Part shown: in pieces, positions 1 to 7,510 of the stretch
Layout of the letters: each line of letters begins with the position of its first letter
How positions within the stretch are numbered: position 1 is the stretch's first letter
Position numbers and translations under genes: made by a program
DNA from: Thermoactinospora rubra
Lineage (GTDB): Bacteria; Actinomycetota; Actinomycetes; Streptosporangiales; Streptosporangiaceae
Direction: 5' to 3'
Assembly: GCF_002093975.1 (NCBI RefSeq)
Contig: NZ_KZ084330.1
Coordinates: 1-64,000 of the forward strand
DNA length: 64,000 bases
Notes under the pieces: generated by a model
What the model was told of the DNA's origin: nothing
Databases searched by the model: none
Seen by the model: only the letters and a program-made list of their open reading frames with translations

Positions 1-1
1 G

Positions 2-115
2 GCTTATGGCGGGGAGAAGATCCCCCTGGATGAGGGCCACGAGCCGCACGGGCCTCACGAGGAGGAGCACGCCGCCATCGGCGCGGGCGAGGACCGCTCG
101 ATCACGCGCCACTGA
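2..115 (+). CDS. C-terminal end of an unidentified protein (partial)
   Basis: An open frame enters from the left edge and ends at the TGA at 113-115. About 37 residues are visible. The tail is hydrophilic and rich in Glu, His and Gly, and ends in SITRH. This is too little to identify a family. A strong terminator hairpin follows 15 bases after the stop, which supports this being the true 3' end of a transcribed gene. No function is proposed. Confidence 0.5.
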   Translation, partial: AYGGEKIPLDEGHEPHGPHEEEHAAIGAGEDRSITRH

Positions 116-129
116 CCGGAGTTGAACCA

Positions 130-175
130 GCGGGCCCGGACGGAGTCCTCTCCGTCCGGGCCCGCTGCTTTTTCA
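130..175 (+). terminator. Rho-independent terminator, 15-bp perfect stem
   Basis: A perfect inverted repeat has arms at 130-144 and 151-165 (left arm GCGGGCCCGGACGGA) and a 6-base loop, followed by TGCTTTTT. It lies between the partial + strand gene and the convergent RpiR gene and probably stops transcription in the + direction. The T-run is only on the + side. Confidence 0.85.
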
Positions 176-287
176 GATCCTGTACGGCTAGGGCCACCCT
201 TCGGCCACCCCCCGAAAGGCCACCGTCCGCTGTTGCGGACCACGCAAGGCGGGCGGCCGCGGGCGGCGACGGCCTCGACGCCCGTGC

Positions 288-1148
288 TCAGCCGTACAGC
301 CCGGCGGCGCGGGCGGCCTCCTCGATGCGGCGCAGGTGCTCGTGCCCGTCCGGCCCGAGGGCCGTCAGGACGCCGGCGATGAGGGTCTCGATCACCGCCA
401 GGGCCGGGACGAGGCTGTCGTACGGCGAGGGCGAGCCGACACGGCTGGGCAGCACGACGTCGGCGACGGCGGCGATGGGCGACAGCCACGGGTCGGTGAG
501 CAGGACGACTTTGGCGCCTTGGTCGCGCAGGTAGCGGGCGAGCTCCAGCGACTCGGGCTCGTAGCGGCGGTAGTCCAGGACGACCAGGACGTCCTTGCGG
601 CCGGCGGCGGCCAGGACGGCGGCGCGCTCGACGGCGAGGTCGGACAGCGGGTGGACGTTGTCGCGCAGCTGGACGAGGTGGAGGGCGAGGTAGCGGCCGA
701 GCACGCCGGTGAAGCGGCCCCCGGCCACCAGGATGCGGCGGCCGGGGTCGGCCAGCAGGCCGATGCCTTGCCGGAGGTCGTCGGGTGGGATGGCGGCGAA
801 GGTGCCGGCGATCGCGGCGCCGATGCTCTGCCCGGCCTGCTGCAGCAGGCCGGCGGCGGTGGAGGAGCGGGAGCCGTACCCGCCGGCGTCGTAGAGGGTG
901 GCGGGGGACGCCTCGCGCTCGCCGAGTTCGGCGCGCAGGGCGGCCTGGAAGCCGGGGAAGCCGCCGAAGCCGAGGCGGGCGGTGAAGCGCAGCACGGTGG
1001 GGGCGCTGACACCGGCGCGTTCGGCCAGCTTGGCGACGGTCTCCAGGCCCGCGGCCGGATAGGCGGCCAGCAGGGCCCGGCCGACCTTGCGCTCGGCCGG
1101 GCTGCACTCGCCGAGGCGTTCCTTGATGACGTCGCTCAGCCGCGCCAT
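288..1148 (-). CDS. MurR/RpiR family transcriptional regulator
   Basis: The 286-residue protein has an N-terminal RpiR-type helix-turn-helix (about residues 1-77, with the recognition segment ERAGVSAPTVLRF). A C-terminal SIS sugar-phosphate binding domain follows (about 120-265, starting near ILVAGGRF). Members sense phosphosugars and control sugar or cell-wall-recycling genes. Its start lies 113 bases from the remains of an amino-acid ABC operon on the same strand, so it may have been the last gene of that operon or its regulator. Length and domain order are normal, so it appears intact although its neighbours have decayed. The ligand cannot be inferred. Confidence 0.88.
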   Translation of the reverse strand: MARLSDVIKERLGECSPAERKVGRALLAAYPAAGLETVAKLAERAGVSAPTVLRFTARLGFGGFPGFQAALRAELGEREASPATLYDAGGYGSRSSTAAGLLQQAGQSIGAAIAGTFAAIPPDDLRQGIGLLADPGRRILVAGGRFTGVLGRYLALHLVQLRDNVHPLSDLAVERAAVLAAAGRKDVLVVLDYRRYEPESLELARYLRDQGAKVVLLTDPWLSPIAAVADVVLPSRVGSPSPYDSLVPALAVIETLIAGVLTALGPDGHEHLRRIEEAARAAGLYG

Positions 1149-1261
1149 CGCACTCTCCTTCCCGACCGGCCGCCGGAAGGCGGCCCGTCGATCATGGGGT
1201 CAGCCGGCCCGGATGTCCACCCGCAGGCCGCGAGGATCGCGAGCAGGACTCTCCAGGACTC

Positions 1262-1546
1262 TCATGGCCTGTCCTGTGGGGGCAGTCGCCGGATCAGCGA
1301 GGCGAGCAGGGTGATACGTGGCCGGACGCTGGACAGGCCGACCCGGGCCAGCCGGCCGTCCACGCTGAGCCGGCCGCCGTCGATCTTCTCCAGGTGGTTG
1401 ACGCAGCGCAGGAAGGTGCTCTTGCCCGAACCGCTGGGACCCAGCAGGCACAGCACCTGGCCCTGGCGCACCTCCAGGTCGACGCCCTTGAGCACCTCCA
1501 GCGTGCCGAAGCGCTTGCGCACCCCCTCGGCCTTGACCATGGTCAT
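1262..1546 (-). pseudogene. Polar amino-acid ABC transporter ATPase, 3'-truncated remnant
   Basis: The first ~66 residues are a good match to a glutamine/polar amino-acid transporter ATPase, with Walker A GPSGSGKST followed by FLRCVNHLEK. After VDGRL the sequence turns into unrelated residues and stops at 94, so the Q-loop, signature LSGGQ and Walker B are all missing. The ATG overlaps the stop of the permease remnant (ATGA), showing the original operon order. It cannot be a working ATPase. Confidence 0.8.
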
Positions 1547-2030
1547 CGGACACCTCCGAACAGCCGCCGCGTCACGCCGGTGCCCCTGCCGTACCTGCGC
1601 TCCAGGTACGCCTGGGGAATCGACAGCAGCGTGGTGAGGACCAGGTACCAGGGCTCGCGACGATGAGCAGCGGGATGGTCTGGTGGTTCTGGCTGTAGAC
1701 GCGCTGCACCTGCGTCATCAGCTCGGCCGCGTAGGCGGACTCGTTCAGCCCGAGGGCCAGCAGGGCCGCGGCCAGTGGTGTGATCACCTCGTTGGTGGGG
1801 GGCGACCAGACGATCAGGTCGATCTCCGGGTAGAAGATGCCGGAGAAGCCCCAGAAGAGGATCTGCACCAGGAGGGGAGTGCCGCGGAAGAGCCAGACGA
1901 ACCCGGCCGTGCTGAGGGACAGGACCGGGTTGGCCGACAGCCGCATCACCGCGACGGCCACGCCGCCCGCCAGGCCGATGGCCACGACCGCGTTGACGGT
2001 GGCGGTCTTCAGGCCGATCGACTCGGCGCC
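1543..2030 (-). pseudogene. Amino-acid ABC transporter permease, frameshifted and internally deleted
   Basis: One frame carries the HisM/GlnP-type permease segments GFVWLFRGTPLLVQILFWG and GLNESAYAAEL. The conserved EAA loop that should follow is deleted, and the frame then reads VYSQNHQTIPLLIVAS. The true C-terminus (YLVLTTLLSIPQAYLERRYG, ending FGGVR) is found in a different frame, so at least one frameshift lies near 1660. The N-terminus is fused directly to residues of the binding-protein remnant. It was part of a binding protein-permease-ATPase operon. Confidence 0.78.
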
Positions 2031-2424
2031 GTGCTTGGCACGGATCTTGCCGTAGGTGCCGTCGTCCATCTCGAAGGCGTCGCCCCCGTCGGCGGTGCGC
2101 GCTGTGTAGATGGCGGCGGGCTTGGTCTGCAGGGCCGCCGTCACGGTGCCGGCCTTGATGGCGGGATGATGCCGTCGAACTTCTGCAGCCGAACTCGAAG
2201 CGCACGCCGAGCTTGGCGCCGATCGCCTGGCCGAGGTCGTAGTCGATGCCGGTCAGCTCCTTGCTGCCCTCGGAGACGAACATCTCGAACGGCGGGTACG
2301 GCGCGTCGGTGGCCACCCTGACCTTGCCGGCCTGCCTGATGCGTTCGGGAAGCAGGGCGTGGAGGGCGGGATCGGCGGTGGCGAGAACGGCCACACCTGC
2401 GAGGAGAAGGGGAAGTCTGCGCAT
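2030..2424 (-). pseudogene. Amino-acid ABC transporter substrate-binding protein, fragmented
   Basis: The fragment begins MRRLPLLLAGVAVLATADPA, a signal sequence. It continues with VRVATDAPYPPFEMF and GIDYDLGQAIGAKLGVRFEF, the classic start of a family 3 solute-binding protein. The motif KFDGII lies in a second frame and TVTAALQTKPAA in a third, so at least two frameshifts are present. The second half of the protein is absent and the frame runs into the permease remnant. This is the first gene of the decayed operon. Confidence 0.78.
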
Positions 2425-2539
2425 GTCGCACCTCGGACGGGGATGGTGCGGAGCAGGCATTACAGAAGATGGCTAATGACGCCAAGCTGTATCATTCGTT
2501 ACATTCTCCGTCGCTGTCCCGGCGTGCTCGGAAAGAGAT

Positions 2540-2551
2540 TGGTCCGTACCT
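2540..2551. promoter_or_regulatory. Candidate GntR/HutC operator, copy 1
   Basis: TGGTCCGTACCT is a near-reverse-complement copy of the operator at 2616-2627, with 11 of 12 positions the same. It sits about 25 bases upstream of a TTGACA -35 box at 2576-2581. The GGT-N4-ACC symmetry resembles the TGGTCTAGACCA boxes of DasR/NagR-type GntR regulators. Confidence 0.6.
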
Positions 2552-2575
2552 CTGTCCCTTCGTGAAGTCCATGTA

Positions 2576-2604
2576 TTGACACTTCGCCTCCATCCCTCCA
2601 GACT
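2576..2604 (+). promoter_or_regulatory. Candidate promoter of the amino-sugar operon
   Basis: TTGACA at 2576-2581 is followed 17 bases later by CAGACT at 2599-2604, a weak -10 hexamer. The two GntR-type operators flank it, at 2540 and 2616. A start site a few bases before 2616 would put the downstream operator over the initiation region, which suits repression. Confidence 0.5.
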
Positions 2605-2615
2605 CTCCATCTAAA

Positions 2616-2627
2616 TGGTACGGACCA
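2616..2627. promoter_or_regulatory. Candidate GntR/HutC operator, copy 2
   Basis: TGGTACGGACCA has perfect 4-bp arms (TGGT/ACCA), and the flanks AAA and ATT extend the symmetry. The identical 12-mer recurs at 14003-14014 in front of the GHL10 glycosidase. The regulator encoded at 5838-6554 is the natural candidate to bind it. Confidence 0.7.
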
Positions 2628-2653
2628 ATTGTCCTCCTCTCGTCTGGAGCACC

Positions 2654-3955
2654 ATGCGTACGATCGCCCCCCTCCGCCTCGCCGGCGGGCTGGCCGCTCT
2701 TGCCCTGGCCGTGTCGGCCTGCGGTCTCGGCGGCGTCAGTCAGCCGGCCGCCCCCCAGCAGACGACCGGGAACGGCAAGAGCAAGATCGTCTTTCAGACG
2801 CTCCAGCTCAAGCCGACCTTCGACGAGTACATCGAGAAGACCATCGCGGCCTTCGAGGCACACAACCCCGCCATCGACGTCGAATGGGTGGACATTCCCT
2901 TCCAGGGCGCCCAGGAGAAGCTCGTGGCGGACGCGGCGGCCGGCAAGCTCCCCGACGTGGTGAACCTCAACCCGAACTTCGCCCAGCCCTTGGAGAGCAA
3001 GGACGTCTTCGTCGACCTGGAGTCGGCCGCGGCGGACGCGAGGCCGCTCTACGTGCCCGGCGCGTGGGATGCGTTCAAGGTCCCCGGCAAGCCCGGCTCG
3101 TTCGGCTTCCCGTGGTACCTCACCTCCGAGGTGACCATGTACAACAAGAAGCTGTTCGAGAAGGCGGGCCTGGACCCGGCCAAGCCTCCGGCGACGCTGG
3201 AGGAGCTGCACGCCGCCGCCGAGAAGCTCGCCAAGGCCGGCAAGGGCGACTTCCACGGCATGCATCCGGCGCTGGAGAACCGCTTCATCACCGACCTGGC
3301 CAAGCTGGGCGTCCCGCTGCTCGACCAGAGCGGCAAATGGGCCTTCAACACCCCCGAGGCCGTGGCCCACGTGGAGAAGCTGGCCGCGATGTACAAGGAC
3401 GGGGTGTTCTCCAAGGACTCCCTCACCCAGGACCACGCCAAGCAGACCGAGGCCTACCAGGCCGGCAAGATCGCGCTGTTCCCGAGCGGGCCGAACTTCC
3501 TCAAGCTGATCAAGGAGAACGCGCCCGAGATCGCCGAGCAGACCGGCGTGGGGCCGCAGATCACCGGCCCGGACGGGGTGGCCAACATGTCGGTGATGGG
3601 CCTGCTGGTGCCCAAGTCCAGCCCCAACCGGGAGGCCGCCCTCAAACTGGCGCGGTTCATCACCGACAAGGACAACCAGCTCGCCTTCTCCAGGATCGTG
3701 GCGGTGCTGCCGAGCGTGACCGAGGCGCTGGGGGACCCGTACTTCACCACCACCGACGGCACGCCGGAGTCCGAGGCCCGCAAGCTGTCGGCCGCCGCGC
3801 TGCCGACCGCGAAGAACCTCACCCCCGTGCAGTTCGACGACCGCGTCAAGAAGGCGGTCATCGGCAAGATCCAGCTCGCGCTGCAGGGCGAGCTGAGCGC
3901 CAAGGAGGCCCTCGACCAGGCGGTCGAGGAGGCCAACGAGATCACGGGCAGCTGA
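2654..3955 (+). CDS. Sugar ABC transporter substrate-binding lipoprotein (CUT1 type)
   Basis: This is a 433-residue extracellular solute-binding protein family 1 member. The ATG at 2654 is chosen because it gives a normal lipoprotein signal with lipobox LAVSAC and lipidated Cys23; an upstream start at 2615 would lie inside the operator. Mature features include FEAHNPAIDVEWVDIPFQG, KLPDVVNLNPNF and PWYLTSEVTMYNKKLFEKAG, typical of oligosaccharide or amino-sugar binders. It is the first gene of an eight-gene operon and feeds the two permeases that follow. No ATPase is encoded nearby, so a shared MsiK-type ATPase is likely. The cargo is inferred from NanE and the ROK kinase downstream. Confidence 0.9.
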   Translation: MRTIAPLRLAGGLAALALAVSACGLGGVSQPAAPQQTTGNGKSKIVFQTLQLKPTFDEYIEKTIAAFEAHNPAIDVEWVDIPFQGAQEKLVADAAAGKLPDVVNLNPNFAQPLESKDVFVDLESAAADARPLYVPGAWDAFKVPGKPGSFGFPWYLTSEVTMYNKKLFEKAGLDPAKPPATLEELHAAAEKLAKAGKGDFHGMHPALENRFITDLAKLGVPLLDQSGKWAFNTPEAVAHVEKLAAMYKDGVFSKDSLTQDHAKQTEAYQAGKIALFPSGPNFLKLIKENAPEIAEQTGVGPQITGPDGVANMSVMGLLVPKSSPNREAALKLARFITDKDNQLAFSRIVAVLPSVTEALGDPYFTTTDGTPESEARKLSAAALPTAKNLTPVQFDDRVKKAVIGKIQLALQGELSAKEALDQAVEEANEITGS

Positions 3956-4057
3956 GCCCGCCGTACCCGCGGCCGGGTGGAAAGCCGGTCCGCGACCTCC
4001 GGGCGGCGCCCGCGACGGCCCGCCCGGAACCCCGTCCCGACGTCTGGAGGTCCACGC

Positions 4058-4936
4058 ATGATCGGCCGCAACCCGGCCATCCCGTGGCTGTTCGCCGCCC
4101 CGGCCCTGCTGGTGGCCCTGGTCTTCTCGCTCGGCCCGTTCGCCAACACGATCGTGCTGGCCTTCACCGACGCCTCCACGCTGGGCGGCGGCGCCTTCAA
4201 CGGCCTTGACAACTTCGCCCGCATCGCCGAGGACGAGCGGTTCTGGAACGCGATCGGCAACACCGCGCTCTACGTGGCCGTGTGCGTCCCGGCGATGGTG
4301 ACGCTGCCGCTGCTGCTCGCGCTGCTCGTGCGGAAGAAGGTGTTCGGCATCGGGTTCTTCCGGGCCGTGTTCTACTCTCCCGTGGTCGCCTCGATGGTCG
4401 TGGTGGGCCTGATCTGGTCGTGGCTGCTGTCGGACGACGGCCTGGTCAACGCCGCGCTGCGCGGCCTGCGCCTGATCGAGGAACCGCTGCCCTTCCTCAC
4501 CGACGCCGACCTGCTGCTGCTCAGCGCCATCGGCGTGACGGTCTGGAAGGGCCTGGGGTACTACATGGTGGTCTACCTCGCCGCGCTGGCCAACGTGCCG
4601 CGCGAGCTGCACGAGGCCGCCCAGGTGGACGGAGCGGGCCCGGTGCGCCGGTTCTGGTCGGTGACGGTCCCGGCCATCCGGCCGACCATGGTGCTGGTGG
4701 GCACGCTGGCCGCGGTCGCCGCGGCGAAGGTGTTCGCCGAGATCTACGTGCTGTCCAACGGCACAGCAGGCCCGGGAGGTGAGGCCGCGAGCGTCGTCTA
4801 CCACATCCGCGAGGTCGGCCTCGGCCTCGGCGGGGAGGCCGGCTACGCCTCGGCGATGAGCCTGGTGCTGTTCGCCGTCACCCTCGGCTTCTCCCTGCTG
4901 CTCACCCGGCTCAACCGACGGGAGGAACGGCTGTGA
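4058..4936 (+). CDS. Sugar ABC transporter permease (MalF-like)
   Basis: This 292-residue inner-membrane protein has about six membrane segments, beginning IPWLFAAPALLVALVFSLGP. The cytoplasmic EAA loop (HEAAQVDGAGPVRRFW, about residues 183-200) contacts the ATPase. The ATG at 4058 follows a good ribosome site (CTGGAGG at 4044-4050) about 100 bases after the binding protein. The TGA overlaps the GTG of the next permease (GTGA), so the two halves are translationally coupled. Confidence 0.9.
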   Translation: MIGRNPAIPWLFAAPALLVALVFSLGPFANTIVLAFTDASTLGGGAFNGLDNFARIAEDERFWNAIGNTALYVAVCVPAMVTLPLLLALLVRKKVFGIGFFRAVFYSPVVASMVVVGLIWSWLLSDDGLVNAALRGLRLIEEPLPFLTDADLLLLSAIGVTVWKGLGYYMVVYLAALANVPRELHEAAQVDGAGPVRRFWSVTVPAIRPTMVLVGTLAAVAAAKVFAEIYVLSNGTAGPGGEAASVVYHIREVGLGLGGEAGYASAMSLVLFAVTLGFSLLLTRLNRREERL

Positions 4937-5841
4937 CCGTACGGACCGAGCCGCGGCGGACCGCTCTGCGCCCGGCGCCCGGCGCGCCGCCGGGCAGGAC
5001 GCCGGCGCGGGCGGCCGCCCGGCGGGTGGCTGCCCGCATCGTGCACTACCTGCTGCTGCTCGGCATGCTCGTCGTCCTGATCGGCCCGTTCGCCTGGCAG
5101 TTGTCCACCTCGCTCAAGGGCACCGCGGAGAGCGTCTTCAGCTACCCGCCCGACCTGTGGCCGGACGACCCGACGCTGGCGAACTACGCCAAGGCCGCGC
5201 AGACCGTGCCGGTCTGGCGTTACGGGCTGAACTCCCTGATCGTCGCGCTCGGCTCGGCGCTCACCAACTGCCTGTTCGGCGCGATGGCCGGATACGCCCT
5301 GGCCAGGATGCGCTTCAGGGGCCGCAAGGTGGTCTTCGCCGCGTTCCTCGCCACCATGATCATTCCCTTTGAGGTGATCATGGTCTCGGTCTTCCTGACC
5401 TCGCGCTCCCTCGGCCTGGTCGACACCCTGCTCGGCGTGCTGCTGCCCACCGCCGTGACCGGCCTGTCGGTGCTGCTGCTGCGCAACGGCTTCCGCGCCC
5501 TCCCTGTGGAGGTCGAGGAGGCGGCCATGCTCGACGGCGCGGGGGAGTGGCAGCGGTTCTGGCGGGTGGCGCTGCCCTCGGTCCGCGGCACGCTCACCGT
5601 GGTCGCCATCTTCAGTTTCGTGTTCTCCTGGGACGACTTCCTCTGGCCACTGATCGTGCTGTCCTCGCCGAGGAACTACACCCTGACGGTGGGCATCCAG
5701 TACCTGTCCGGCACGTTCACCGCCGACCAGCGGGTGATCGCGGCGGGCACAATGATCGCTGTATTGCCGTTGCTGGCGCTGTTCTTCGCCCTGCAGAGAT
5801 TCTTCTTCCGGGGCGTCGGGGAAGGGGCGGTCAAGGGATGA
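4933..5841 (+). CDS. Sugar ABC transporter permease (MalG-like)
   Basis: This is a 302-residue partner of the preceding permease. It has a charged, Arg/Pro-rich N-terminal tail (residues 1-35), then about six membrane spans and the EAA loop EEAAMLDGAGEWQRFW near residues 195-210. It starts at a GTG inside the stop of the previous gene and ends overlapping the ATG of the GntR gene (ATGA), so the importer and its regulator are coupled. Confidence 0.9.
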   Translation: MTVRTEPRRTALRPAPGAPPGRTPARAAARRVAARIVHYLLLLGMLVVLIGPFAWQLSTSLKGTAESVFSYPPDLWPDDPTLANYAKAAQTVPVWRYGLNSLIVALGSALTNCLFGAMAGYALARMRFRGRKVVFAAFLATMIIPFEVIMVSVFLTSRSLGLVDTLLGVLLPTAVTGLSVLLLRNGFRALPVEVEEAAMLDGAGEWQRFWRVALPSVRGTLTVVAIFSFVFSWDDFLWPLIVLSSPRNYTLTVGIQYLSGTFTADQRVIAAGTMIAVLPLLALFFALQRFFFRGVGEGAVKG

Positions 5842-6554
5842 CCCAGGAACCCAAATACGAGAGGCTGCGCCGTACCCTCGTGGAGCTCATCGAGACCCGG
5901 CTGGCCCCGCACGACCCGCTGCCGAGCGAGCGCGAGCTGATGCAGCGGTACGGCGTGAGCCGGATGACCGTGCGAGAGGCGATCGAACGGCTCGTCCGCG
6001 ACGGGCGCGTCTACCGGGTGCAGGGCTCCGGCACGTTCGTCGCGGACGCCGGGAAGATCACCAAGTCGCTCACCCTCAGCTCGTTCAGCGAGGACATCCG
6101 CGCCCGGCGCATGGTCCCCGGCGGCAAGCTGCTGCTGATGGAGCGGGAGCCGGCCGACGTCAACGTGGCGCGCGACCTGTTCGTGGAGCCGGGCGCGCCG
6201 GTGGTGCATCTGCGGCGCCTGCGCACCGCCGACGGCGAGCCGATGTGCCTGGAGAACGTCTGGATCCCAGAGGATCTCGTGCCCGGCCTGGTCGGCCTGG
6301 GCGAGGTCGACTCGCTGTACGGACGGTTGGAGCAGGCCGGGGCCGCCCCCGAGTACGCCGACCAGACCATCTCCGCCACCGTCGTCACTCCCGAGCAGGC
6401 CGAACTGCTGGGCGTGCCCAACAACTTCCCGGCTCTGGAGGTGTCCCGGGTCGCCTACGACGCCCGGGGCCGCGCCGTGGAGCGGGGGATCAGCGTGTAC
6501 CGCGCCGACCGCTACGACTTCCGCGTGACGATCGCCAGAGGGCGGCGCCGGTGA
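5838..6554 (+). CDS. GntR family (HutC/DasR-type) transcriptional regulator
   Basis: The 238-residue protein has an N-terminal winged helix (residues 1-70, with LPSERELMQRYGVSRMTVRE) and a C-terminal UTRA effector domain (about 88-232). HutC-type members such as DasR and NagR sense amino-sugar phosphates and bind TGGT-N4-ACCA boxes. Such boxes occur at 2540, 2616, 13938 and 14003. Its position between permease and kinase, with 4-base overlaps on both sides, makes it the likely local repressor of this operon and of the GHL10 gene. The effector is probably a phosphorylated amino sugar; this is inference. Confidence 0.9.
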   Translation: MTQEPKYERLRRTLVELIETRLAPHDPLPSERELMQRYGVSRMTVREAIERLVRDGRVYRVQGSGTFVADAGKITKSLTLSSFSEDIRARRMVPGGKLLLMEREPADVNVARDLFVEPGAPVVHLRRLRTADGEPMCLENVWIPEDLVPGLVGLGEVDSLYGRLEQAGAAPEYADQTISATVVTPEQAELLGVPNNFPALEVSRVAYDARGRAVERGISVYRADRYDFRVTIARGRRR

Positions 6555-7510
6555 ACCTCGGCATCGACATCGGCGGCACCAAGATCGCAGCCGGGCTGGT
6601 CGCGGACGACGGCACGGTCGTCCGCAAGGCCGCCACACCCACCCCCGCCGCCGAGGGCGCCGCCGCCGTCGTCGGCACGGTGGTACGGCTCGCGCGCGGG
6701 CTCCTGGCCGACGGCGCCGGGCGGCCCCGCGCGGTGGGCGTCGGCAGCTGCGGCATGGTGGACCCGGCGGGCCGGACGATCACGGCGGCCGTCGACTCCA
6801 TCCGCGGCTGGGCGGGCACCCCGCTGGCCGGCCTGCTGGAGGACGCGCTCGGCCTGCCCGCGATCGTCCGCAACGACGTCCAGGCGTTCCTGGCCGGGGA
6901 GCTGAGCGTGCGGCCCGGCCTGTCACGCCGCCCCGTGGTGGGGGTGACGGCGGGCACCGGCATCGGCGGGGCGCTCGCGGCGGACGGCAGGATCATGCTC
7001 GGCGCCCACGGCGTCGCCGGTCACCTCGGCCACGTCCCCGTCCCCGAGGCCGACGGGCTCGCCTGCACGTGCGGCGCGAGCGGGCACGTGGAGGCGGTCG
7101 CCTCCGGCCCCGCCATGGCCACCGCCTATGCCCGTGCCGTCTCCGGGACCGCCACGGCCCACCCCGCCCCCGCCGGGCTCCTCGGCGAGGGGCGCGACCT
7201 GCGTCCCGTCGCGGTGCTGGCCGGGGCCGGCGACCCGGTGGCCGCCGCCGTGCTGGCCCGGGGCGGCACGGCGCTCGGGCGGGCGCTGGCCGGGGTGGTC
7301 AACGTGTGGGATCCCGCCGCCGTCGTGGTCGGCGGCGGGGTGGCCGCCGTCGGAGAGCCGTACCTCGGCCCGCTCCGCACCGCCCTGCGCGCCTCCGTCC
7401 TGCCGGTCCTGGCGGACGTGCCGGTGGTCGAGGCCGTGCTCGGCGCCGACGCGGTCGTGGTGGGCGCGGCCCGCGAGGCCGCTGCCCTGCTTGCGGGAAC
7501 CGGCCGATGA
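6551..7510 (+). CDS. ROK family sugar kinase, probable N-acetylmannosamine kinase
   Basis: The 319-residue protein starts at the overlapping GTG. The phosphate-binding loop GIDIGGTK is at residues 4-11. GVTAGTGIGGAL and a zinc motif CTCGASGH (about residues 172-179) follow; the usual last Cys of CxCGxxGC is His here. ROK kinases of this size phosphorylate glucose, GlcNAc or ManNAc at C6. The NanE epimerase in the same operon makes ManNAc kinase (NanK-like) the best guess, but ROK substrate cannot be fixed by sequence alone. Confidence 0.85.
   Translation: MNLGIDIGGTKIAAGLVADDGTVVRKAATPTPAAEGAAAVVGTVVRLARGLLADGAGRPRAVGVGSCGMVDPAGRTITAAVDSIRGWAGTPLAGLLEDALGLPAIVRNDVQAFLAGELSVRPGLSRRPVVGVTAGTGIGGALAADGRIMLGAHGVAGHLGHVPVPEADGLACTCGASGHVEAVASGPAMATAYARAVSGTATAHPAPAGLLGEGRDLRPVAVLAGAGDPVAAAVLARGGTALGRALAGVVNVWDPAAVVVGGGVAAVGEPYLGPLRTALRASVLPVLADVPVVEAVLGADAVVVGAAREAAALLAGTGR

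Noticed and set aside
336..1637. Long + strand open frame opposite the RpiR gene and ABC remnants
   Set aside because: It is repetitive Gly/Ala/Asp/Arg-rich, with no recognisable domain, and the opposite strand carries a clear RpiR protein.
1262..2424. Transposon insertion as the cause of the broken ABC operon
   Set aside because: No transposase, terminal inverted repeats or target duplications are seen. Small internal deletions and frameshifts explain the damage.
2492..4804. Long open frame antisense to the sugar-binding protein and permease genes
   Set aside because: It is composed of Arg/Gly/Asp/His-rich shadow sequence and lies opposite clearly coding genes.
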